32,323 nucleotides of DNA, from the NCBI GenBank assembly GCA_024682595.1, contig JAIKZA010000034.1, forward strand, positions 1 to 32,323, written 5' to 3'. The stretch comes from Candidatus Saccharimonadota bacterium (GTDB lineage Bacteria > Patescibacteriota > Saccharimonadia > Saccharimonadales > Saccharimonadaceae). Every line of letters begins with the position of its first letter. The first letter of the stretch is position 1. The notes under the pieces were generated by a model that saw nothing but the letters and a program-made list of their open reading frames with translations, did not search any database and was not told the DNA's origin. A program made the position numbers and the translations under genes. Shown piece after piece: positions 1-8,890 of this stretch.

Positions 1-1
1 A

Positions 2-3000
2 AAGTATGGTCTTACGGAAAAAGATGAGAAAAGTCTTTTTGACTTATTAGATTCGACTTATGGCGAAAACGGTAGTGACCAAGGCCAAGATAGTGGTAGC
101 CAGAATAATGGCGAAGGCCAGGGCGATCAAGGCAATGGCGACAACAAAGACGGCCAAAATGGTGGCGACAATAAGGATGGCCAAAATGGCGGCGATAATA
201 AAGGTAACGACGGAAATGGCGAGAATGGCGAGAATGCGCCAGATTATAGTCCTTTGACATATGGAGAAGCCAAAAATAGTGGAGATTCATCTATCAGTCC
301 AGTGTCGAAAGAGTCGATTAAAAAGAAACATCCAGAGCTATCTGACCAAGATATTAGTATTGCGATTTCGTTCGTGTCTGCGTGGAATCGTATAAGCCAC
401 GAAGATAGACTAAGAATTTTGAGGAATGGTGCGATAAAAGACCTCGAGGGCATGGTAGATTCGTTGCTAGCAGCTGGATTAATAGAGATTGGCGGTAGCG
501 ATGAACCTAATGACGAGAATGGCGAAGATGGCAAAGACGAAGATGGCGAGAATGGCAAGGATGATGATAATGAAGAAGATGGCGAGAATGGAGAGAATGG
601 CGAGCGTGACAAAAAAGCCAGTGAATTTGTTGATGATAAGGATAAAAGTTTCTGGCTAGAGGTAGTAAAGAATATTGATCCAATTGATTTGTTGGATAAG
701 CCAGATGACTATACGATTGATGTGATTAATAATCTTGAAGGGGAGTATGAGAGCGATCGCGAAAAATTAGCGGATGAGCTGATGGATAATAACGAGTTCG
801 GCGATTGGTATGAAAGCCAGGGCGGAAATGCTTCCGATTTGGCCGATATGGGCTTCAAGGCGCTCTATGAGCTAAAGCAACAGTTCGAGAAGTCGAAAGA
901 ACCTAGTGAAGAACCACAAGAAAAGAACGAAGGCGATTTAATTGCGGTTGGGCTTAATAGCGACGATGAAATAACTCGTCGTGCACGCGAAATTGCAAAA
1001 GAGAAGATTGAAGCAGACATTAATTCGCAAAAGGGCCTCGTTGGTTTCTTTAAGAGGTTTTGGCTCACGCAAACAAAGATACTTCGTCAAGATAGAATGC
1101 AAGGCGAGATTAGGCAGAAAATTATAGAAAAGAACAATCTTCTTATGAAGAAAGAGTCAGGCACGATTAGCGCCGACGAAGAGAGGAAACTAAAAGAACT
1201 TCAAGATGAGCTTGGTGCGGATAGTTGGACTGCGAGCGAAGGGGATACAGAACGCTTCGTGTTGGCGCATGTTAACAATATGCGTGAAGCAGTTATGAAA
1301 GCGAAAGGCGAGTCGATGTTTGTTTATGGCGTAGAATACGTAGAAACAAATGAAGATGAGCTGAATGAAGATGGCACCGTAAAACTAGATGCAAACGGTA
1401 ATCCTATTAAGAAACGTATACCTAAAGCTTATCGTATGGATAAGGATCAGCAGGGTAATGTCAATAAGCAGGAAGTAACTGGTGAGGTGGCAGAGTTTGC
1501 GATTGCGATAGAGGGTGCCATTAGAGCTTATGCATCGGCTGTTGGGAATATTGAACGAGATGCTAATTTGGCTGCGGACCAGAAGAGGGATAAGCAAAAC
1601 GCTGAACTAGAAGATTTCCGCAGGAAAATGGATGAGTTGAGGCGGAAAGATATTCAGAACGGCGGCGACGGCACAATGATTAATAATTATGAAGCCGTCG
1701 CGCAGAGAGCTGCTGAACGCGCAAAGCACGAAATTGGTGTAGACGCCGTAATGGATGGCTTTAGGTATATTAACGGTAAAATAAATCGCGAAGTTAACTC
1801 TCAGCCACATCATAACGCCATAGAAAAACTTGGCCATATGATAGGCACGATCCCGTTTGTCCCAGAAGGTGCTGCTGTAATGTCGGCTTGGATTATTATG
1901 ACCGCTACGAAAACTGCTGGTAATACACTTGGCCGTGCAGCCGGTGGTCTCCTTGGCGGCTCGGTGGTTGGAGCGGTCTTTAATGGCTTGAAGTTTGCTG
2001 ATGACTACAGAGAGCAATATGCAACCGCCGCGCATGCATTGGCTACGAATGCGGAGCTTGGTGACAGGAAATTTGAAGGCAAAATGACAGAAAATGTCAT
2101 GCGCTTTATGACTCGCGAGAAAGAGGGGGGCGGTAGAGAAAAGATTACTGCCGATTTGCTAAGTAATGACTTGAATAAGTTAACAGCCGAATTAAATGCC
2201 GCATTCGAGGAGTTTAATAGAGACCCGAATAATGACGAAGCGCGCGCAAAAATGCTAGGTATCGCAACTACTATGAGTGGTTGTATATTAGATGCGAGAA
2301 ATAGGCTTTTGTATGGCGCGGAACAACAAGTTGATTTAATGGCATTCTCGAGTAATGATTTGGGTCAAATTGAGAAAGAGCGTCTAAATCTTTGGAAGAG
2401 TATAGCGGTGGCGCAGACTGCTTATAATAAGATGAGAGCCAGCGATAGACTTACCGATAGTGAGGTACCAGACGACCGGGCAATATTTGAAAAATCAAAA
2501 GCCAACTTGGAAGGTATTGTGAAAGAGGGGGAAAGTAAAATAAATAGCGATATTAGGTGGAGTACGGCGAAAAACATCGTAGGCGGTGCTATACGAGGTA
2601 TTATTATAGGTGCGCTTGCCGATGATACGATTGCTAACTTTTCGTCTGAGAAGATTAGTACATTGGAGCATCTTGGTATCGTAAAGACGCAAAATAGCGA
2701 TACGGCTACGAATTCTATCTTGTCTGGATTCCTAGATAAAATTGGCGTGTCAGGATTTAAGACGGGGGATCTCATAAAAGGTGGAGTTTTCAATACTCAG
2801 CAGGAGGCCGAGAATTACATAAAGCAGAATGGTGGAAAGCAATCATTCACGAAAGTACACAATCCATCAAAAGATCAGATGGTGAGTGGTGGCACTCAGA
2901 GCGATGCTGAGTATTCTAGAAATAACTTCGGAGAAATCAACAAACGTAAATGGTGGGGATATGGAAAGAAAGAGTCTATACGTAATGAGTTGAGGCTATA

Positions 3001-4051
3001 TGGAAAACCGGACAGTATGCGTATAGACATGAACGGTGTGTCAACGGATGGTCTAGGTAACTCTATAAATACGGAAGCACTTCAAAATGGAGGTAAATTG
3101 GAGCTGTTGGTTTCATTGTCGAAAGACTCGCAACAGCACCCGATACATATTCCGTTCGACGCGAATGGTGTTGCTGATTACTCGAATGTGCCCGCTGAGA
3201 TAATGACGCGACTTCGTGCTGGTGATATTTATATGGCAGAAGTTGCACAGGTCGCACAGCCTGGTGATACGGTAACAAATATTTTTGCAAGTATGCCGTA
3301 CTATAAGGGTGGCGGTTCAATTGAGGTACAGACGTTGAAACAAGGTTTTGACTTTGTTGTTGAGGAAATAAAGACCTTGCGCGACCCTGGTGTAACATTC
3401 AATCAATGGAGCTTCTTGGCGACAGCCCTACATGCTGGTCGCGGTCTTAATATTAGACGCAACGGTGGTCGTGGTCCGTCTGGCGGCAATGGTCCTGAGG
3501 GCAATCCTGGCGGTGGTAACAACCCTGACGGCAATCCAGAAGGTGGCAATGGTCCCGATGGTAATCCGGAAGGTAATCCAGATGGTGGCAACAATCCTGA
3601 TGGCAATCCGGAAGGCAACCCTGATGGCGGTAACAACCCTGACGGCAACCCAGAAGGTGGCAATGGTCCCGATGGTAATCCGGAAGGTAATCCAGATGGT
3701 GGCAACAATCCTGATGGCGGCAATCCGGAAGGCAACCCTGATGGTGGTAATGAAGGCAATGAAGGCGGCGAGGATCTAGATATTGTTCCGCTAACCGCCG
3801 AAGAGTTGTCTAGAGCAGGCATGAGGCGAATAGATGTCATTAACCGCATGAATGACATGATGAATAAGATTCTACCAACGCTCAGTAGCCCAGAGGATCG
3901 TAACGAGTTAACTGAAGCCGTGAAGAGATGGAATGATATGCGGCCGAATCAATGGAGAGTTTTCTTGTCGCGTCCGAATGATCCGCGTAGCCCAGAGAAT
4001 AAGGCTATGATGGAAGTCTTAAAGAAATATAAGATGGTAAAGGAAGGCTAA
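2..4051 (+). CDS. Large low-complexity membrane-associated protein, 5' partial
   Basis: The reading frame is open from base 2, so the gene starts left of the window; the TTG at 254 lies in mid-gene and is not a start. About 1349 residues are visible. Visible residues 20-78 and 164-203 are Asn/Asp/Gly/Glu-rich linkers. Residues about 210-600 are charged and helical. Residues about 610-660 form a long hydrophobic Gly/Ala-rich stretch, and a second hydrophobic stretch lies near 857-876. Residues about 1160-1255 are Pro-Glu-Gly-Asn-Pro-Asp-Gly repeats, followed by a short folded C-terminus ending in a basic tail. I do not recognise the family. The hydrophobic middle suggests membrane insertion, with the repeats acting as spacers. 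It is convergent with the ABC transporter genes and ends at a strong terminator. A surface or secretion-apparatus role is only a guess. Confidence 0.85.
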   Translation, partial: KYGLTEKDEKSLFDLLDSTYGENGSDQGQDSGSQNNGEGQGDQGNGDNKDGQNGGDNKDGQNGGDNKGNDGNGENGENAPDYSPLTYGEAKNSGDSSISPVSKESIKKKHPELSDQDISIAISFVSAWNRISHEDRLRILRNGAIKDLEGMVDSLLAAGLIEIGGSDEPNDENGEDGKDEDGENGKDDDNEEDGENGENGERDKKASEFVDDKDKSFWLEVVKNIDPIDLLDKPDDYTIDVINNLEGEYESDREKLADELMDNNEFGDWYESQGGNASDLADMGFKALYELKQQFEKSKEPSEEPQEKNEGDLIAVGLNSDDEITRRAREIAKEKIEADINSQKGLVGFFKRFWLTQTKILRQDRMQGEIRQKIIEKNNLLMKKESGTISADEERKLKELQDELGADSWTASEGDTERFVLAHVNNMREAVMKAKGESMFVYGVEYVETNEDELNEDGTVKLDANGNPIKKRIPKAYRMDKDQQGNVNKQEVTGEVAEFAIAIEGAIRAYASAVGNIERDANLAADQKRDKQNAELEDFRRKMDELRRKDIQNGGDGTMINNYEAVAQRAAERAKHEIGVDAVMDGFRYINGKINREVNSQPHHNAIEKLGHMIGTIPFVPEGAAVMSAWIIMTATKTAGNTLGRAAGGLLGGSVVGAVFNGLKFADDYREQYATAAHALATNAELGDRKFEGKMTENVMRFMTREKEGGGREKITADLLSNDLNKLTAELNAAFEEFNRDPNNDEARAKMLGIATTMSGCILDARNRLLYGAEQQVDLMAFSSNDLGQIEKERLNLWKSIAVAQTAYNKMRASDRLTDSEVPDDRAIFEKSKANLEGIVKEGESKINSDIRWSTAKNIVGGAIRGIIIGALADDTIANFSSEKISTLEHLGIVKTQNSDTATNSILSGFLDKIGVSGFKTGDLIKGGVFNTQQEAENYIKQNGGKQSFTKVHNPSKDQMVSGGTQSDAEYSRNNFGEINKRKWWGYGKKESIRNELRLYGKPDSMRIDMNGVSTDGLGNSINTEALQNGGKLELLVSLSKDSQQHPIHIPFDANGVADYSNVPAEIMTRLRAGDIYMAEVAQVAQPGDTVTNIFASMPYYKGGGSIEVQTLKQGFDFVVEEIKTLRDPGVTFNQWSFLATALHAGRGLNIRRNGGRGPSGGNGPEGNPGGGNNPDGNPEGGNGPDGNPEGNPDGGNNPDGNPEGNPDGGNNPDGNPEGGNGPDGNPEGNPDGGNNPDGGNPEGNPDGGNEGNEGGEDLDIVPLTAEELSRAGMRRIDVINRMNDMMNKILPTLSSPEDRNELTEAVKRWNDMRPNQWRVFLSRPNDPRSPENKAMMEVLKKYKMVKEG
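3478..3765 (+). repeat. Pro-Glu-Gly-Asn-Pro-Asp-Gly coding repeats with 114-bp duplication
   Basis: This tract encodes short units of the type NPDGNPEG and NGPDGNPEG. At DNA level a block of about 90 bp starting near 3520 recurs 114 bp further on (near 3634) almost identically, and the similarity continues past one GGC codon insertion. The 38-codon shift keeps the frame, so the repeat number can vary without breaking the protein. Confidence 0.85.
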
Positions 4052-4060
4052 TCGATTATA

Positions 4061-4089
4061 AAAATACCCTCTGTATAGAGGGTATTTTT
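4061..4089. terminator. Bidirectional intrinsic terminator
   Basis: A perfect 12-bp stem (AAAATACCCTCT paired with AGAGGGTATTTT) has a 4-nt loop, with a T-run on either strand. It lies between the convergent large-protein gene and the ABC permease gene and can serve both. Confidence 0.9.
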
Positions 4090-4109
4090 GTGTGAATAAG
4101 ATATTTACT

Positions 4110-5339
4110 CTAGCGATAGAACTTCAGGGAAGTAATTGGATCTTTAGATGCAGCCTTAATGGCAGGATAAATGCCGAATAATATGCCTACGAAGAGTGAG
4201 ACGCCGCCAGTAATACCGAGGATTGCCCATGAGATGTGTGGGGCGAAAGGAGTGAGCAATGAAATAATGAAAGCGCCAATATATCCAAGAGTAAAACCGA
4301 GGATCCCGCCCATAACACTAAGGATGGTGGATTCAAACAAGAATTGAAGTAGAATATTGCCAGAAGATGCACCTACTGATTTGCGAATGCCAATTTCGCG
4401 TGTACGTTCAGACACGGAGACCAACATAATATTCATGATACCAACGCCGCCGACAACTAAGGAAATAGAAGCAACTAATGTTAACATACTTGATACGATG
4501 GAAAGAAGTGAGCCGGCTGGATGGATGTCTTCTGCGCTAGTGATAACAGAGAACGTTTGATCGCCGTTTTTTGATTCGGAAAGTTTTTTCTTGATTTCTG
4601 AGGTAGTTTTTTCGACAGCATCGGTTGTAGCGGTGCGGATGTCGATTTGTTGAATTTGAATTGATGATTCGAAAGAACTTGCATGGTTAATATCGATAAG
4701 AATAGATTGATCAATGTCGATGCCGTTAAAATTGATAGGATCGTCAATTTTATCCAGTACGCCAATAACCATGAAATGCTGGTCGTGATAAGAAAATGTT
4801 TTAGTGATGGCTTCTGTGCCGCCAAATTGTTGCATGGCGATATCGTAGCCTAATACAGCGACATTCTTGCGCAAAGTAGTGTCAAGAAATTGACCATTTT
4901 TTAGATGGAGTGATATGACATCAATAAAAGAGGTATTGGTTGCGACAATATTGACACCCTGCACGGTGCGGTCGCCAATTTTGATGGCGCCAGTAGAGGC
5001 GGCAATTGGGGCAACTGAAGCAACTCCGTCGATTTTACTGATGGTATCAATATCTTGAAGGACGAGGCTTGATTTGATGAATTGATTATTTGAAGTTAAT
5101 TCGCTAATGATATTTTCGGTAACATCTTTGCCGGTGCTTGGTCGGACTAAAATGAGGTCGGCATTGTTTTTGTCGGAATTGGCGCTAATGAGTTGATTAA
5201 TGCCGCCGGTTAAAGAGAGAATGAGGACAATAGAAGCTACGCCGATGGCGATGCCTAAAGCGGATAGGAAAGTACGACCGCGATTACGACGAAGGTTATC
5301 GACGGCGAGATGGAAATGAGTATTTAGTAATAGTGCCAT
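4110..5339 (-). CDS. MacB-type ABC transporter permease (FtsX family)
   Basis: This 409-aa permease has MacB/LolC topology: an N-terminal cytoplasmic piece with the NLRRNRGRTFLSALGIAIGV signature, TM1 at about residues 22-46, a large periplasmic-type domain (about 47-280), then three TM segments at the C-terminus. The FtsX-domain motif TREIGIRKSVGAS precedes the last two TMs. Such proteins couple ATP hydrolysis to mechanical work on the outer side of the membrane, exporting peptides, lipids or antibiotics. The gene lies 3 bp downstream of its ATPase partner and must be co-transcribed with it. No MacA-like adaptor or outer-membrane partner is in the window, as expected for a monoderm cell, so the substrate cannot be named. 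Confidence 0.9.
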   Translation of the reverse strand: MALLLNTHFHLAVDNLRRNRGRTFLSALGIAIGVASIVLILSLTGGINQLISANSDKNNADLILVRPSTGKDVTENIISELTSNNQFIKSSLVLQDIDTISKIDGVASVAPIAASTGAIKIGDRTVQGVNIVATNTSFIDVISLHLKNGQFLDTTLRKNVAVLGYDIAMQQFGGTEAITKTFSYHDQHFMVIGVLDKIDDPINFNGIDIDQSILIDINHASSFESSIQIQQIDIRTATTDAVEKTTSEIKKKLSESKNGDQTFSVITSAEDIHPAGSLLSIVSSMLTLVASISLVVGGVGIMNIMLVSVSERTREIGIRKSVGASSGNILLQFLFESTILSVMGGILGFTLGYIGAFIISLLTPFAPHISWAILGITGGVSLFVGILFGIYPAIKAASKDPITSLKFYR

Positions 5340-5342
5340 ATT

Positions 5343-6326
5343 TTAGGATTCCTTCTTTTCGTCTTTAGATTTTTTGTCGGTTTTTTTGACGATTTTTCGA
5401 GTTTTTTGTTCTTTCTTCTTGCTTTTATCGGCCTTTTTGCCGTCGTTTGAGCTGTTTTTGATGTCGGCAATTTGTTTTTTGCTAACTTCCTTACCGATAG
5501 TGACATGCTCGCCAGAGACAACAACTTTTGTTTGCGAGTCCACCTCGAGTTCTACGGGACGTTTTTTGCTTAGGATACGGACGGATATTTTTTCTGGGTC
5601 ACCAGGACGTGGTAAGTCGCTGTCGGCTACAGTCTTGATGTCCGTGTCGATTTCGCCGTCAAGCATATTGATTACGCGAGTGGCATAGGTAGTTAGGGCG
5701 GGGTTATGGGTGACCATAATAATAGTGTTGCCTTGAGCATGAATGTCGCGGAGTTCCTCCATAATAATATGGCTGCTACGACTATCGAGGTTGCCAGTTG
5801 GTTCGTCGGCTAGAATAATGGATGGGTCGGAAATAAGACTGCGCGCAATCGCAACACGTTGTTGTTGGCCGCCGGACAGCTGATATGGCATATAGTATTC
5901 GCGCTCGCGGAGGTGAAAATGTTCAAGAATATCGTCAGCTTTGCGGAGGCGGCGAGTTTTGTGATGCCCAGAGTAAATTAGGGGAAGGGAGACGTTTTCG
6001 ATTACGGATAAATTTGGGATAAGGTTGAAGTTTTGGAAAATGAAACCGATTTCTTTAGCGCGGAAGTGCGCCTTGCGACGAGAAGGAATTTTTTCAACAT
6101 TTTTGCCGTTTAGTAGATATTCGCCTGAAGTTGGCTTATCGAGGAGGCCAATAATATTGAGTAGGGTGGTCTTACCGCACCCCGATGGTCCCATAATCAT
6201 AATGAATTCGCCACGTTTAACAGTGAGGTCGAAGTTGTGAAGTGCGTAAGATTCTGCATCGCCAAAACCGTAGCGCTTCGTGACGGCTTTGAGCTCGATG
6301 ATAGTTTCGTTGTTTTCTTTTGACAT
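5343..6326 (-). CDS. ABC transporter ATP-binding protein, MacB/LolD type
   Basis: This 327-aa ATPase powers the permease encoded just downstream. Walker A is GPSGCGKTT (residues 46-54), followed by a Q-loop (FIFQNFNL), the signature [14 protein letters not shown], Walker [10 protein letters not shown], and the H-loop in VTHNP. The nucleotide-binding domain ends near residue 225. A C-terminal extension of about 100 residues follows, the last 55 almost entirely Lys/Asp/Ser/Glu. LolD and MacB ATPases are normally about 230 aa, so this tail is additional and might contact nucleic acid or membrane. No Shine-Dalgarno is seen; a TATAAT box lies 9 nt before the ATG, suggesting a nearly leaderless mRNA. 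Confidence 0.92.
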   Translation of the reverse strand: MSKENNETIIELKAVTKRYGFGDAESYALHNFDLTVKRGEFIMIMGPSGCGKTTLLNIIGLLDKPTSGEYLLNGKNVEKIPSRRKAHFRAKEIGFIFQNFNLIPNLSVIENVSLPLIYSGHHKTRRLRKADDILEHFHLREREYYMPYQLSGGQQQRVAIARSLISDPSIILADEPTGNLDSRSSHIIMEELRDIHAQGNTIIMVTHNPALTTYATRVINMLDGEIDTDIKTVADSDLPRPGDPEKISVRILSKKRPVELEVDSQTKVVVSGEHVTIGKEVSKKQIADIKNSSNDGKKADKSKKKEQKTRKIVKKTDKKSKDEKKES

Positions 6327-6335
6327 CGTGTACTA

Positions 6336-6341
6336 ATTATA
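6336..6341 (-). promoter_or_regulatory. -10 box of the ABC transporter operon
   Basis: On the minus strand TATAAT stands 9 nt upstream of the ATPase ATG. No convincing -35 or Shine-Dalgarno is present. Transcription would begin about 2 nt before the start codon. Confidence 0.5.
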
Positions 6342-6459
6342 AAGGTTTTTTAAAGATAAAGAAAATGCTAAAGGAAAAGAAAATTTTTTTGAGACATTAA
6401 TGTTGGTAGATGGTTCAATTTTGCGCGAGAGGGCTTTTTGTGTTAAGATTATATGAGCT

Positions 6460-6549
6460 GGAGAGGTGTCCGAGTGGTTGAAGGAGCACGCTTGGAAAGC
6501 GTGTAAGGTCGCAAGGCTTTCGCAGGTTCGAATCCTGTCCTCTCCGCCA
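6460..6549 (+). tRNA. tRNA-Ser(GGA)
   Basis: The acceptor stem GGAGAGG pairs with CCTCTCC. The anticodon stem CACGC/GCGTG encloses loop TTGGAAA with anticodon GGA at 6494-6496, which reads UCC and UCU. A long variable arm typical of Ser tRNAs follows, then a T arm GCAGGTTCGAATCCTGT, discriminator G and an encoded CCA at 6547-6549. An intrinsic terminator follows closely, so it is a single-gene unit. Confidence 0.97.
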
Positions 6550-6560
6550 AGTTCAAGAAT

Positions 6561-6584
6561 ACAACCCGAAGGGTTGTTTTTTTT
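6561..6584 (+). terminator. Terminator of tRNA-Ser
   Basis: Stem ACAACCC/GGGTTGT with a GAA loop is followed by a run of T. It starts 11 nt after the tRNA CCA. Confidence 0.9.
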
Positions 6585-6663
6585 GAGCTTGCGAGAACAG
6601 GACGAGAGCCCAAGGTTCGCCCAATGCCCGGTCGAGCTTGCGAGACGACGGCGCATTGTTTAT

Positions 6664-6681
6664 ATCCTGTCCTCTCCGTCA
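6664..6681 (+). repeat. Partial copy of the tRNA-Ser 3' end
   Basis: The 15 bases ATCCTGTCCTCTCCG are identical to 6532-6546 of the tRNA, followed by TCA instead of CCA. The copies are 132 bp apart in the same orientation. The segment between them holds the terminator and a 12-bp direct repeat GAGCTTGCGAGA at 6585 and 6634. No integrase is near. Either an old attachment-site scar or the remnant of a tRNA duplication would explain it. The rest of 6585-6740 shows no gene. Confidence 0.7.
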
Positions 6682-6740
6682 AACAGAATAGCTTACCGTA
6701 ATTGGTTGAGCTTTTTTGATGGCTTCTATTTGTAAGATGG

Positions 6741-6769
6741 TTACTAATTTGTAATAAACATGCTATTAT
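6741..6769 (+). promoter_or_regulatory. Putative sigma70 promoter of the 6801-10362 cluster
   Basis: TTACTA, 17 bp and TATTAT lie about 30 nt before the first start codon of the cluster. The -35 is weak. Confidence 0.45.
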
Positions 6770-6800
6770 GTAAGCATAAATACTTCTGGTGAGGAGAAAG

Positions 6801-7562
6801 ATGAATCCACAACAAAACGACCAACAACAAGTGAATCAACAGGCGAATACAAACCCTCAGACTCAGAATTTTGATGGTTTTGGTGGACCAAATATAGCTT
6901 ATGCGAATTATGACGATAATATGGTCCAGCAACAAGCTCAGGTTGCTCAACAAGATCCAGGCGCAGTGCCTATGAATGTGGTCGATGTTGTGAACGCTAA
7001 CGGAGTTGTGAGTGGAAGAAAAGTTGTCGATTATCTTTGGCAACGCGTGGCTATCTGTATGATTGTGATAGCTTGTGGTTTGTTGATAGGTTTGGTTGTT
7101 TCCTTGATGATTGTAGTAACTAAGAACTCAGAAGTTGCATCTTTGAATCGTGAAAAGACCGGCTTGAACTCTGAGTTACAAAGTATTTATGGTAAGTTGG
7201 GTGTGGGAAATCTTGCCGATGCGGTAACTCAGATTGACAAGACCGAGACTATGGACGGTGGAGATCTTAGTGAAGTAAACGATTTGTTGACGGGAAAATT
7301 TGGTGCGAGTTACAAACTAGACTTAGCGGACGCTAACATTAATTTTGTTATTAGAAACGGCGTTTATAAGATTGTGAGTTTAGGTATATATCGCGAAAGC
7401 GGTACGCAGAGAGTCGTTTTATACGAAAAGATAGCTGATGGTAAATGGAAGCTTGGCGGTTTTGATGCGACAAAGGCTGATGCTTGTATGGATTCCACGG
7501 AAGAAGAGAAAGCTGCAATTGATGGCATAATTCCTTGCGTCGAAGAAAAAGAAGCAGAATAG
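6801..7562 (+). CDS. Single-pass membrane protein with Gln/Asn-rich N-terminus
   Basis: The ATG at 6801 is chosen because GAGGAG lies just upstream; a GTG at 6789 would overlap that ribosome site. The 253-aa product begins with about 60 residues rich in Gln and Asn and without charge pattern. One TM helix follows (residues about 82-108), then an extracytoplasmic domain of about 140 residues with a short coiled coil after the membrane and two cysteines near the C-terminus. The family is not recognised. It is the first gene of a five-gene cluster and has the same single-TM layout as the gene at 8174, so the two may act with the DUF3152 protein between them at the cell envelope. Confidence 0.85.
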   Translation: MNPQQNDQQQVNQQANTNPQTQNFDGFGGPNIAYANYDDNMVQQQAQVAQQDPGAVPMNVVDVVNANGVVSGRKVVDYLWQRVAICMIVIACGLLIGLVVSLMIVVTKNSEVASLNREKTGLNSELQSIYGKLGVGNLADAVTQIDKTETMDGGDLSEVNDLLTGKFGASYKLDLADANINFVIRNGVYKIVSLGIYRESGTQRVVLYEKIADGKWKLGGFDATKADACMDSTEEEKAAIDGIIPCVEEKEAE

Positions 7563-7580
7563 TAGTAAAATAGGGGGAGT

Positions 7581-8180
7581 ATGATAGGAAGCTTGATTTC
7601 TTTAGTGATTGCGCACGAGGTTGCGGCTCGGAAGATTGAGCTGGAAAAAGTATCGGCAGAGTATAAGGCACTACAAGAGTCGAGTGCTAAAGTCGCCGTT
7701 AAGTATAATGTTAGCTTTGATATCAGTTCGCGCGGTTCTCTGAAGGGGGACGTGAATGAGTTTGCTGATTTTGTTGAAGAGACGCTAACAAGCCGTCAAG
7801 GGTGGATACGAGCTGGAGTTAAATTTTCGAAAGTGTCGAGCGGCGGAAGATTGCATGTGGTGTTAGCGTCGGGGGCGGAGATAGATAAATACGCAGGTTG
7901 CTCGGCGGAGTTAAGCTGTACAGTGTACCCTTATGTACTAATAAATGATGCGCGATGGCTGGGCGCTACGGACAGTTATAATTCGGCTGGTTTGAGTTTA
8001 ACCAGCTATAGGCAGATGGTAATTAATCACGAGGTTGGGCATTTTTTGGGGCATGATCATAGCTCTGCTTGTGGCGTGGGCGGTGTAGCCCCGGTGATGT
8101 TGCAGCAATCGACTGGGCTAAGAGGGTGCAAAGCAAATTCTTGGCCATTAGATAGCGAACTCTGGGTGACGCGATGGTAA
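7581..8180 (+). CDS. DUF3152-type putative zinc metalloprotease
   Basis: The protein has 199 residues. At about 150-160 it has HEVGHFLGHDH, matching HExxHxxGxxH, in which three His bind zinc and Glu is catalytic. The context NHEVGH followed by PVMLQQSTGLRGCKANSWP is characteristic of DUF3152, a family known mainly from Actinobacteria. Four Cys in the domain may form disulfides, which fits an external location. The N-terminus (residues 1-16) is a short hydrophobic stretch without positive charges, a weak signal or anchor; an in-frame stop just upstream excludes a longer start. AGGGGGAG precedes the ATG. The gene starts 18 bp after the previous one and overlaps the next by 7 bp. The substrate is unknown. 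Confidence 0.85.
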   Translation: MIGSLISLVIAHEVAARKIELEKVSAEYKALQESSAKVAVKYNVSFDISSRGSLKGDVNEFADFVEETLTSRQGWIRAGVKFSKVSSGGRLHVVLASGAEIDKYAGCSAELSCTVYPYVLINDARWLGATDSYNSAGLSLTSYRQMVINHEVGHFLGHDHSSACGVGGVAPVMLQQSTGLRGCKANSWPLDSELWVTRW

Positions 8181-8890
8181 AAAGAAAAAGTAATAGAGTT
8201 AAGATTGTATTTTGTGTAATCGTGATGCTCGTTGCGGCGATGGCGGTATTTTTGGGTGCTTTTTTGAGTCGAAAATTGACGGAAAATAAGAGGAAAGATT
8301 ATACGGAAATTCGGGTCGAAGTTTTGAAGTTGACGGATGGCCGAAAGGCGGTAGAGAAATTTTTAAATCTCGAGATAAAGACTGCAAAATTGAACGATGC
8401 GGATAAAAAAATAGTGGACGATTTTGAGGAAGCAGTGCCGGAAGATGGCGATATACAAACATTACTGCAAAAGGTTCTGGATATTAATGAGGAAGAGGAT
8501 GAGGGAATTAAGAAAGCAGTTGATGCCGTAGCCCTTACGTACATTGGGCTACATTCGGTTTATTTGTTGGAACAAGATTTAGCGATAATGTTTGACGGCG
8601 AGCTGAGCGATGAAGATTTGGCGATATTGGAGAAATCGGAAAACGATTATTTAGCGAAGCTTGCGAAAGAGGTGGGTGATTACCGCACGAAGGTGAAGGG
8701 GCTGAGTGCGAAAGACGACAACTTCGAGCAAAATTGTAAATTATTGGAAGAAGAGGGTGAAAAATTGCAAAAGAAATATGCCGAAGTAAAGTTGAAGGAC
8801 ATAATGGGGAAAACGGAAGAAGACATAATGGAGTATTATGATAAAGTTGAAGAATTGAACACAATTTTGCTTGAGTATGAACAAAAATGA
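8174..8890 (+). CDS. Membrane-anchored acidic coiled-coil protein
   Basis: The 238-aa product has a basic N-terminus (MVKRKSNRVK), one TM helix at about residues 10-32, then a strongly acidic and helical outer part rich in Glu, Asp, Lys and Leu with likely coiled coils to the end. No known domain is recognised. It overlaps the metalloprotease gene by 7 bp and shares ATGA with the lipid-kinase gene, so translation is probably coupled. An envelope protein is the safest description. Confidence 0.8.
   Translation: MVKRKSNRVKIVFCVIVMLVAAMAVFLGAFLSRKLTENKRKDYTEIRVEVLKLTDGRKAVEKFLNLEIKTAKLNDADKKIVDDFEEAVPEDGDIQTLLQKVLDINEEEDEGIKKAVDAVALTYIGLHSVYLLEQDLAIMFDGELSDEDLAILEKSENDYLAKLAKEVGDYRTKVKGLSAKDDNFEQNCKLLEEEGEKLQKKYAEVKLKDIMGKTEEDIMEYYDKVEELNTILLEYEQK

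Noticed and set aside
254-256. TTG as start of the first large gene
   Set aside because: The frame stays open to base 2 with the same low-complexity composition, so the TTG is internal.
3403-3858. Pro/Ser/Leu-rich ORF opposite the PEGN repeats
   Set aside because: Shadow of the Gly/Asn/Pro repeat tract on the other strand; no ribosome site.
6449-6682. Minus-strand ORFs across the tRNA-Ser gene
   Set aside because: They are antisense translations of the tRNA and its partial copy, a well-known false ORF type.
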